From assembly GCA_034409055.1 (NCBI GenBank), contig DAOUMU010000282.1, positions 1 through 27,963 of the forward strand: a stretch of 27,963 bases of DNA, written 5' to 3'. How positions within the stretch are numbered: position 1 is the stretch's first letter; each line of letters begins with the position of its first letter. Of this stretch, positions 1 through 6,189 are shown in pieces. The DNA is from DAOUMU01 sp034409055. Lineage in GTDB: Bacteria; Chloroflexota; Anaerolineae; 4572-78; J111. Below the pieces are notes generated by a model that was not told the DNA's origin, did no database searches, and saw nothing but the letters and a program-made list of their open reading frames with translations. The position numbers and the translations under genes are program-made.

Positions 1-209
1 GCGGTGTTGCGATAATTTCTGATACCTGATCATGGCTTCTGCCCTCCTTGTGTTCTGGATTACACAGAACAACAAGATTACTTTTCAGGTACGATGCTGT
101 CAAATTAAATCTCTATAATGTCTAATGTATCTGGTGGAGCAGTTGGGGTAATTGTTACAGTCATTCATAGATACACAAGCACCCAATAATAATCCAAGGA
201 GGTAAAGCA

Positions 210-926
210 ATGTCGCATCTTTTTATTGATTTGTACGATCGGGTTGGTGACAAACTGCCATGCTGCACGTTGGACGATCAGGATGTGAGTAACCGGCAAT
301 ACTTCCATGATCTTCATCGGCGTGCGTTTGCGGACCGGACGGCCCGGGTTGTTATCAGGCCCGGGGATGAGTACCGCACCGGCGATCACATCCGCTTGCT
401 GGATCAAGTCAGGCCTGAAGATGCAGATACAATAGCCATCGATCCGGCCATCGCCGATGATGTTGATTTAAACGAAGTCATTTTCGATCATCGCGGTTTT
501 GCCGACCGGGCAGAAGCCGTTTTGATTGTCACCAATCCCCATCTGGACAGTCGTTATCGCCTGCGGATCAGTCTTTATGATCAGGTGGGACAGAAATTTC
601 CCTCCCTGATCTTTTACGATTGGGAGTATCCGAGGGAACTGCGCCTGGCAGACCTGAACCGCTTCCACTTCGCCAACAAGACTGCCTTGATCCGAATCGA
701 AGAAGGTCCCGGCTACCAGCCTGGCGATCGAGTGATTCTCCGGGAAACCCTGGTCCACGGCTCACGGACTCAAACGCTCGAACCGGGCGAATATGATTTG
801 AGCCAGGTCATGTTATTAGAAACAAGAAGCTCCGGTTCGTGGTCGCTTGTCCGCGAGAGAAAATGCTGGGCCGATACCCTGGCCGGCTTTGAGCTCGATC
901 TCCAACCCCGGGTCATCTCTCATTAA
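210..926 (+). CDS. Beta/gamma-crystallin-like duplicated protein
   Basis: No signal peptide or membrane segment is visible in this 238-residue protein, so it is probably cytoplasmic. It is an internal duplication: residues 4-66 and 117-180 share the pattern IDLYDxVGxKxP ... F(A)(D/N)(R/K)TAxxxI ... GxxYxxGDxxxL. In each half a second, more diverged motif follows. The pieces YDxVG, FADRTARV / FADRAEAV / FANKTALI, and GEYDLSQV near residue 190 resemble Greek-key motifs of beta/gamma-crystallins, giving four motifs in two domains. The usual calcium-site serine after N/D-x-A-S is mostly lost, so calcium binding is doubtful. The start is fixed by a strong AAGGAGG about 6 nt upstream. A 14-bp perfect palindrome (918-931) spans the stop codon. 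Function is unknown; the family name is inferred from pattern only. Confidence 0.6.
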   Translation: MSHLFIDLYDRVGDKLPCCTLDDQDVSNRQYFHDLHRRAFADRTARVVIRPGDEYRTGDHIRLLDQVRPEDADTIAIDPAIADDVDLNEVIFDHRGFADRAEAVLIVTNPHLDSRYRLRISLYDQVGQKFPSLIFYDWEYPRELRLADLNRFHFANKTALIRIEEGPGYQPGDRVILRETLVHGSRTQTLEPGEYDLSQVMLLETRSSGSWSLVRERKCWADTLAGFELDLQPRVISH

Positions 927-967
927 TGAGATACTCAAGGGCCTGACGTGCTGAAACACCGCCAGCC

Positions 968-996
968 ATGACAAAAACGCTTAGATATGGTATGCT
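968..996 (+). promoter_or_regulatory. Sigma-70-type promoter for amrB
   Basis: ATGACA (-35, 968-973), a 17-bp spacer, and TATGCT (-10, 991-996) preceded by TGG, an extended -10. Transcription would begin near 1003, leaving a 5' leader of about 30 nt before amrB. Confidence 0.6.
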
Positions 997-1033
997 AAGA
1001 TTAGTGTAAACTTTTGCCTGTGAGGAGATGACG

Positions 1034-1879
1034 ATGAATGTTCGACCTTCACCCATTGCCGGAAGCTGGTATCCGGGTCACGCGGAGATTCTGACTCGGG
1101 ATATCAACCAATACCTGGATCAAGCCGAAGTGCAGCCGCCAGAGGGCAAAATATGGGGCGTCGTCGCCCCCCACGCCGGGTATCGCTATTCAGGACCGGT
1201 GGCGGCCTACGCCTTCAAATGCCTCCGAGACCTGCAGCCCGATTTGGTGGTCGTTATTTCGCCCCTCCATTCCGGCCATCCCGCCTCCTTACTGACCACG
1301 GCCTATGAAGCCTACCAAACGCCGCTCGGCCTGGTCGAAGTAGATACGTCGACCGTGGACGAACTGGACCGGGCTTTGCAAGCGCGTCTGGGGTACGGCT
1401 TGACCCAACTACAACCCGACCGGGAACATTCCCTGGAAATCGAACTGCCCTTTTTACAGCACGTCTTGGGTTCGTTCCGCTTGCTGCCGGTGATGATTCG
1501 CGATCAACGTAATTCCGTGGCTGAAGCATTGGGACAAGCCCTGGCCGAGACTCTGCCAGGCCGGCCGGTGCTACTTGTGGCCAGTTCCGATCTGTCACAC
1601 TTTTATCCGCAGTCAACGGCGCGTGAGTTGGATATGGAGGTATTGCGTCGTCTGGAAGCCTTCGACCCGCAGGGCGTCATGAACGCCGAAACGGAAGGGG
1701 TCGGTTTTGCCTGTGGCCGCGCGGCCATTGCCGCCGTGTTGTGGGCCGCAAAACAGTTGGGAGCCGACCGGGTCAGCGTGGTCCGGCACGCCACTTCGGG
1801 TGATGTCACCGGGGATTTTGGCTCAGTGGTGGGGTATGGTGCCGCCGTCATCTGGCAAGAGTCTGGAGCGCTAAATTAG
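1034..1879 (+). CDS. amrB: AmmeMemoRadiSam system protein B (Memo family)
   Basis: Full-length Memo-family protein of about 281 residues with the LigB-dioxygenase-like fold typical of the family. The sequence shows the N-terminal PxxAGSWYPG, APHAGYxYSG (His47), a second conserved His in SPLHSG (His79), a DLSHF segment and a late GFACGRAAI cysteine. These His/His/Cys positions are the proposed metal site in human MEMO1. Two in-frame starts exist. ATG at 1028 directly abuts the GAGGAG (1022-1027), whereas ATG at 1034 sits 6 nt after it and begins at the conserved MNVRPSPIAGSW, so 1034 is preferred. The gene is followed by hairpin repeats and then amrS on the same strand. The third member of the system, the AMMECR1-domain protein AmrA, is neither fused here nor present in the window. 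The biochemical role of bacterial Memo is not settled. Confidence 0.9.
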   Translation: MNVRPSPIAGSWYPGHAEILTRDINQYLDQAEVQPPEGKIWGVVAPHAGYRYSGPVAAYAFKCLRDLQPDLVVVISPLHSGHPASLLTTAYEAYQTPLGLVEVDTSTVDELDRALQARLGYGLTQLQPDREHSLEIELPFLQHVLGSFRLLPVMIRDQRNSVAEALGQALAETLPGRPVLLVASSDLSHFYPQSTARELDMEVLRRLEAFDPQGVMNAETEGVGFACGRAAIAAVLWAAKQLGADRVSVVRHATSGDVTGDFGSVVGYGAAVIWQESGALN

Positions 1880-1882
1880 ACA

Positions 1883-2018
1883 AAACGTAGGCAAGGCATC
1901 TCTATGCCTCAGGGTGAAACGTAGGCAAGGCATCTCTATGCCTCAGGGTGAAACGTAGGCAAGGTATCCCTATACTTCAGGGTGAAACGTAGGCAAGGCA
2001 TCCCTATGCCTTGCTCAG
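1883..2018 (+). repeat. Four tandem 34-bp hairpin repeats between amrB and amrS
   Basis: Three complete 34-bp copies (1883-1916, 1917-1950, 1951-1984) and a fourth diverging at its 3' end (from 1985). Each copy contains an inverted repeat, AGGCAT-4 nt-ATGCCT. In copy 3 the arms become AGGTAT and ATACTT: C to T on the left is matched by G to A on the right, and a second change keeps a G-U pair. In copy 4 the stem lengthens to nine perfect pairs (GCAAGGCAT / ATGCCTTGC). The array ends 12 nt before the amrS ribosome site. Confidence 0.9.
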
Positions 2019-2045
2019 CCGCGTCTTTACAAGGAGCGAATCAGC

Positions 2046-3146
2046 ATGGCTACACCGAATCGTACCATAATCGAACCTGGCGTGGTGCAGGGGCAATGGT
2101 GGCACCGGCTGGAAGACGGACGCATTCAGTGCGATCTGTGCCCCCGCTTTTGTAAATTGAGAGAGGGTCAGCGGGGCTTCTGCTTTATCCGCCAGGTCCG
2201 TGAAAACAGCATGGTCCTGACCAGTTATGGTCGCGCCTCCGGCTTCTGTATCGATCCGATTGAGAAAAAGCCGCTCAACCATTTCTACCCGGGCACCAGC
2301 GTGTTGTCCTTTGGTACGGCCGGCTGTAATCTGGGCTGCCGCTTCTGCCAGAACTGGGACATCTCCAAGGCCCGTCAGACCGACCGGCTCGGCGATTGGG
2401 CCTCGCCTGAGGCTGTGGCCGATGCCGCTGCCCAGGCCGGTTGCCGGAGTATTGCTTTCACCTACAACGACCCGATTATCTTCGCCGAGTATGCTATCGA
2501 CTGTGCCCAGGCCGCCCATGAGCGCGGCATTAAGACGGTGGCGGTGACAGCGGGTTACATCACCCCCGAGGCCCGCCAGGAATTCTTCGCCCACATGGAC
2601 GCGGCCAATGTTGATCTGAAAGCGTTCACCGAACAGTTCTATTCTGAACTCTGCTTCGCCGCCCTGGAACCGGTGCTCGATACGCTCCGCTGGCTCAAGC
2701 AGGAGACCAACGTCTGGTTCGAGGTGACCACCCTGCTCATCCCCGGCCACAACGATTCTGAAGAGGAAGTGGCCCAATTATGCGATTGGTTCCTGACCAA
2801 CCTGGGACCGGATGTACCGCTTCATTTCTCCGCCTTTCATCCTGACTTTAAGATGCGGAATGTGCCCCCAACGCCGCCTTCTGCCCTCAGCCGCGCTCGC
2901 CAGCAAGCCCTGACCGCGGGCATCCACCACGTCTATACCGGTAACGTCCATGACCCAATGGGACAGTCCACGACCTGTCCCTCCTGCGGCGAACTACTGA
3001 TCGAACGGGACTGGTATCAGCTAGGCCGGTGGCACCTGGCCGCAAATGGCTGCTGCCAGTTCTGCGGCACCCGGCTGGCCGGTCACTTCGAGTCTGAACC
3101 CGGCCACTGGGGCGCACGCCGTAGACGACTTTTTATCAGTAACTAA
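2046..3146 (+). CDS. amrS: AmmeMemoRadiSam system radical SAM enzyme
   Basis: A 366-residue radical SAM enzyme of the AmmeMemoRadiSam / PflA-like type. The [4Fe-4S] motif CxxxCxxC is Cys94-Cys98-Cys101 within AGCNLGCRFCQNW. An N-terminal cysteine cluster (CDLCPRFC, then GFC near residue 46) and a C-terminal pair of CxxC motifs (TCPSCG; CCQFCG) look like extra metal-binding elements. HFSAFHPDFKM and VYTGNVHD are also typical of the family. The substrate is not known. The start at 2046 has AAGGAG nine bases upstream (2031-2036). The gene follows amrB across the hairpin array and is probably cotranscribed with it. Its 3' end overlaps the convergent transpeptidase gene by 4 bp, with no terminator visible between them. 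Confidence 0.92.
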   Translation: MATPNRTIIEPGVVQGQWWHRLEDGRIQCDLCPRFCKLREGQRGFCFIRQVRENSMVLTSYGRASGFCIDPIEKKPLNHFYPGTSVLSFGTAGCNLGCRFCQNWDISKARQTDRLGDWASPEAVADAAAQAGCRSIAFTYNDPIIFAEYAIDCAQAAHERGIKTVAVTAGYITPEARQEFFAHMDAANVDLKAFTEQFYSELCFAALEPVLDTLRWLKQETNVWFEVTTLLIPGHNDSEEEVAQLCDWFLTNLGPDVPLHFSAFHPDFKMRNVPPTPPSALSRARQQALTAGIHHVYTGNVHDPMGQSTTCPSCGELLIERDWYQLGRWHLAANGCCQFCGTRLAGHFESEPGHWGARRRRLFISN

Positions 3147-4192
3147 TTTTCCTGGCCTGATTCGTGGACCCAGACCCAGGTGCCGGGGTTCTCTTCGGTG
3201 GCCAGAGTCCAGTTGGTTTCGCCGGTCGGGGTCGTCCATTCAAACAACCATTTGGCATCGGCTAAGGAGAGGTTGACACAGCCGTGGGAGTGATGCAATC
3301 CGAACCGGTCGTGCCAGTAGGCCCCGTGCAAGGCAAAATTCTTATTGAAGTACATTGACCAGGGCACATCTTCCAGAAAGTAATGGTCTGGATAGCCTTT
3401 GCGGCCGCTCATCTTGGCCTGTTCAATCTTAAGCCAAATCCGAGACAGGCCGGTTTCCGTTTGCCACCAGGGCAGCCCCGACGAAACCAGGGTGGCATAG
3501 ACCATGCGATCCCCCTCGTAAGCGGCCAGGGTCTGCTCATACAGATCGATCTCGATCCATTTATCCTCCGGTCCGACGCCGGCAGGCCGGGGCTTGGGGG
3601 TCACCACCCCCACCATCTCCTGTTCTAACCAGTGTTGAAAACCCACCCGATACCAGGCCCGATCGCCGATGTACTGAGTTTCGTCAATGGTCACGATTGT
3701 GTAGCGTTTCAAGAGCATCGAATCTTTGCCCGGCACTTCACCGGGCGCGGCTGCAGTCCAGGCATCGAACACTACCCAGGCAAAGGGTTTGGGCCTGGAT
3801 AGGGCCAGGCCGCGAAAGGTTGAGGGCTGGTAAATTTCCAGGTAGTCGGCCTGCACGTACTCATCCTGGTTGATGGCGTACCAGTGCTGGTCTTCCTGCT
3901 GGACCAATTGGGGGTCGGCCAGGCTGACCCAGACGTAGCCGGGGGCCAGAAACTTGACCGGGCTGAACTCTGTCGTGGCTTGCAAGGGTTGCGGGTAAAC
4001 CGGCACGTTGCCGGTAATAACGCGGGCATAGGTCAGTGAAGATTCCAGTAGCGGGTCTGGGGTTGGGGTCGGGGTAATTGTTGGCCTTGGCTCTGTTTGT
4101 TCTGCCGGTGGGTCGGCGGTCTGGGCCAGGGCAATCCCCCCCCCGATCAGCCCCAGCACAAGCGCCAACCAGAGACTGGTCCATAGTCTCAT
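3143..4192 (-). CDS. Secreted L,D-transpeptidase (YkuD domain)
   Basis: This 349-residue exported protein should cross-link or anchor peptidoglycan outside the membrane. Residues 1-23 form a signal peptide ending ALA-Q, and a Thr/Pro-rich linker (about 35-47) follows. Residues ~55-200 hold two short segments that could be SH3-like wall-binding repeats (WYAIN ... VQADYLEIY; WYRVGFQHWL). The YkuD domain spans about 210-325 with the catalytic signature HGAYWHDRFG ... HSHGCVNLS: His289, His303 and nucleophile Cys305. The start is supported by GAGGAGG about 6 nt upstream on the minus strand. It converges on amrS with a 4-bp overlap. The specific acceptor substrate cannot be inferred. Confidence 0.9.
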   Translation of the reverse strand: MRLWTSLWLALVLGLIGGGIALAQTADPPAEQTEPRPTITPTPTPDPLLESSLTYARVITGNVPVYPQPLQATTEFSPVKFLAPGYVWVSLADPQLVQQEDQHWYAINQDEYVQADYLEIYQPSTFRGLALSRPKPFAWVVFDAWTAAAPGEVPGKDSMLLKRYTIVTIDETQYIGDRAWYRVGFQHWLEQEMVGVVTPKPRPAGVGPEDKWIEIDLYEQTLAAYEGDRMVYATLVSSGLPWWQTETGLSRIWLKIEQAKMSGRKGYPDHYFLEDVPWSMYFNKNFALHGAYWHDRFGLHHSHGCVNLSLADAKWLFEWTTPTGETNWTLATEENPGTWVWVHESGQEN

Positions 4193-4351
4193 CGGTTGCC
4201 TCCTCGGTATTTTCTACTTGACGTCAATGCTGAAAGAAGTATCAACAACCCGGTTTCTCATTGAATTTGCCTATACTATCCCATCTTTTTACGACAAAAA
4301 AGGAGGTATCCTTCACTTTCTTCAGAGTAGATTAACATCCATTGTCTTTGC

Positions 4352-4432
4352 CTATGGACTCGTGGTATACTGGATAAAGAGAATGTCCTCAATGTTGACC
4401 AGGCCAGAATCACCGGTCACATCTTCACGTTG
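4352..4432 (-). pseudogene. Remnant of a dockerin domain
   Basis: Reading the minus strand from 4432 gives an open stretch of 26 codons ending in TAG. It contains EDVTGDSGLVNIEDILFI, which matches the calcium-loop repeat of dockerin domains (DVxGDGxVNIxDIL) except for one extra residue after the second Asp. Two stops lie immediately upstream, no start or second EF-hand loop is nearby, and the rest of the gene is missing. The pattern is that of the dockerin in the large protein at 14660-18187, so it may be the tail of a lost secreted protein. Confidence 0.55.
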
Positions 4433-4544
4433 TCATCATCTTATCATTAAACATGTGGTCTGGTCAAGAGGGCTTCACTTACTTTTTGGATTTTGCCATT
4501 TTTTGTAACAAAGGTAAGATCGATCTGTCTACTTTTTGCTCAAA

Positions 4545-4593
4545 GGGGATTGCCAAATCCCCGTGTAAGGCGCGCAAGGCCAGGATTTGGCAA
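4545..4593. repeat. Overlapping alternative hairpins
   Basis: GGGGATT-GCCA-AATCCCC (4545-4562) is a perfect 7-bp hairpin. The segment TTGCCAAATCC (4550-4560) inside it also pairs perfectly with GGATTTGGCAA (4583-4593), giving an alternative 11-bp stem. It abuts the left direct repeat of the MITE-like element. Confidence 0.7.
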
Positions 4594-4758
4594 CACTTGC
4601 ACCTAATGGCACTAACTTTTGGCTCGAAGCTGGTCCGTGACCAGCGTCTTAGCCCCCGAAACGCCGGGTCACGGACCCGGCTAGAGCAGAGAGAGGAGGA
4701 CTGTGCGCCTAAACTTTTAAATTTTCTTGAAATGTTAGTGTCATTAACACTTGCACCT
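4592..4758. mobile_element. MITE-like 141-bp element with 13-bp target duplication
   Basis: AACACTTGCACCT occurs at 4592-4604 and again at 4746-4758. Exactly between the two copies lie inverted ends AATGGCACTAAC (4605-4616) and GTTAGTGTCATT (4734-4745), which match at 11 of 12 positions. The interior carries two perfect 7-bp hairpins: GCTGGTC/GACCAGC (4629-4645) and CCGGGTC/GACCCGG (4664-4680). The core GGTCCGTGACC of the first is the exact reverse complement of GGTCACGGACC in the second. No transposase is encoded, so any movement would have been in trans. The right flank continues into a palindrome (CACTTGCA / TGCAAGTG, 4748-4770), suggesting insertion into a palindromic target. Confidence 0.65.
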
Positions 4759-4918
4759 GCGCTGCAAGTGCAGGTGTCCCTGGCGAGCGAATAACTACCG
4801 AAGGATTTAAGCCGAGTTGTACTAAGAAACTTGGTATAAGGTTACCTTGGGATGAGGCTATCGCTATTAAAGAGATGATTTCGAGTTATCCTGTTTCACT
4901 TTAGGAACCATTTGAGCT

Positions 4919-4947
4919 TTGCCTTGACCGAACCAACCAGCTATAAT
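4919..4947 (+). promoter_or_regulatory. Promoter of the AlbA_2-DUF3160 gene pair
   Basis: TTGCCT (4919-4924), a 17-bp spacer, and a consensus TATAAT (4942-4947). The leader to the ATG at 4988 would be about 34 nt. Confidence 0.55.
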
Positions 4948-4987
4948 CTGGACTAAATCAGGCTAGACCAGAAAAGCAGAGGGGACA

Positions 4988-6181
4988 ATGACCACTGAAG
5001 CTGAAATTTTGGCTCAAATTGCCCAGGGAGAAAGCCAGCAGCGGGAGTTCAAACGACTGATCGACAACCCGGAGAGCGTAGCCGGTGAGATCGTGGCCTT
5101 CGCCAATAGTGAAGGCGGATGCTTGTATCTGGGCGTGGATGATGAGGGGACCATCGTCGGCTGCCCGGACCCAGCCGGGGTAATACAAACCTTAACCAAT
5201 ATCTGTCGTGATCGTTGTCGGCCCCCCATCACGCCGGGCCTGGAACAGGTTTCGATTGGGGATCGAGTGATCGTAGTGTTGGAACTGTTACCGGCCCTCA
5301 ACCGGCAGAAACCGTATAGTACCCAGGGGGGGCGCTTTTACCTGCGGGTCGGGACGGATAAGAAGGACGCCACCGGCCGGGAATTAATCCGCATTGCCCA
5401 GAGCGCCGGAGAGTTGCACTATGACGAAAGCCCGGTGCGTGGGGCTGATCTGTCTACCCTTTCCGAGCTCGCTTTTAGCGACTATTACCAGCGGCAGTTT
5501 GGCAGCCCGCTGACAGACGGCCTGCGCCAGGCTGGCTTATCCCTGGAGCAATTGTTGCGCAATATGCGGCTGCTGGACGATCTGAATAGCACCCCAACCC
5601 TGACCGTAGCCGCCGTGCTGATTTTTGGCACAGACCCACAACTGTTTCTCCCCCAGAGCCGGCTTTCGGCAGTGGCTTTCGCCGGTCCAGACGAGGACAG
5701 TGCCATTCTGGACCGCAAGGAGATTACCGGTCGCTTGCCCCAAATTATTGAAGATAGCCGCATTTTTTTGCGGCGTAACGTGCGCGTGGCTGCCCAGGAG
5801 TGGGGCTTTGAGCGGCAAGACCGGCCCCAGTATGACCTGAACGCCCTGGGAGAAGCGGTCGTCAATGCCATTGCCCATCGTGATTACAGTTTGAGTGGCT
5901 CGCAAATTCGTTTGTTTGTCTTTTCCGACCGTATTGAGGTGCGCAGTCCAGGTCGTTTGCCCAACTCGGTCACCCTGGATAACATCAAGTTGGGCGTCCA
6001 CGCCGAGCGCAACCGGCGGATTGTGACCTTATTGACTCATCTGGGATATATGAGCGCCATCGGTACCGGCGTGCCCCGGCTCATCATCCGGTTGTCGCGG
6101 CAACTGGCGGGACGTGAGCCGGAATACAACCTCATCGGCGAAGAATTGCGATTGTGTGTCTGGGCCGCCGAGATAAAGTGA
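4988..6181 (+). CDS. AlbA_2 (Schlafen-type) DNA/RNA-binding, ATPase-fold regulator
   Basis: A 397-residue protein of the AlbA_2 plus HATPase_c_4 family, commonly annotated as a putative transcriptional regulator. The N-terminal AlbA_2 domain (about 12-125) shows ESQQREFKR, EIVAFANSEGG and LYLGVDDEG. The C-terminal part shows ALGEAVVNAIAHRDYS, RIEVRSPGRLP and GTGVPRLI, the GHKL-like HATPase_c_4 signature. AGAGGGG lies about 6 nt upstream of the ATG. The DUF3160 gene starts 8 nt after its stop, so the two are almost certainly one transcript from the promoter at 4919-4947. Whether it binds DNA or RNA, and which target, cannot be told from sequence. Confidence 0.88.
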   Translation: MTTEAEILAQIAQGESQQREFKRLIDNPESVAGEIVAFANSEGGCLYLGVDDEGTIVGCPDPAGVIQTLTNICRDRCRPPITPGLEQVSIGDRVIVVLELLPALNRQKPYSTQGGRFYLRVGTDKKDATGRELIRIAQSAGELHYDESPVRGADLSTLSELAFSDYYQRQFGSPLTDGLRQAGLSLEQLLRNMRLLDDLNSTPTLTVAAVLIFGTDPQLFLPQSRLSAVAFAGPDEDSAILDRKEITGRLPQIIEDSRIFLRRNVRVAAQEWGFERQDRPQYDLNALGEAVVNAIAHRDYSLSGSQIRLFVFSDRIEVRSPGRLPNSVTLDNIKLGVHAERNRRIVTLLTHLGYMSAIGTGVPRLIIRLSRQLAGREPEYNLIGEELRLCVWAAEIK

Positions 6182-6189
6182 TATAAAAT

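Larger units (their letters stand above)
4193..4987. other. Gene-poor 795-bp spacer with repeats and a gene scrap
   Basis: No convincing intact coding sequence. It contains the dockerin remnant at 4352-4432, a cluster of palindromes from 4545 to 4776 including a MITE-like element, and the promoter of the downstream AlbA_2 gene at 4919-4947. Between about 4777 and 4918 I see nothing recognisable. Confidence 0.7.

Noticed and set aside
114..119. Promoter with TATAAT ahead of the crystallin-like gene
   Set aside because: The -10 is perfect but no -35 or extended -10 is found at suitable spacing; left as unproven.
1883..2018. CRISPR array
   Set aside because: The four units are contiguous with no unique spacers and no cas genes are present.
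4218..4794. Two plus-strand open frames (4218-4508 and 4453-4794)
   Set aside because: No ribosome sites, no recognisable domains, composition unlike the neighbours; they run through the dockerin scrap and the palindromes.
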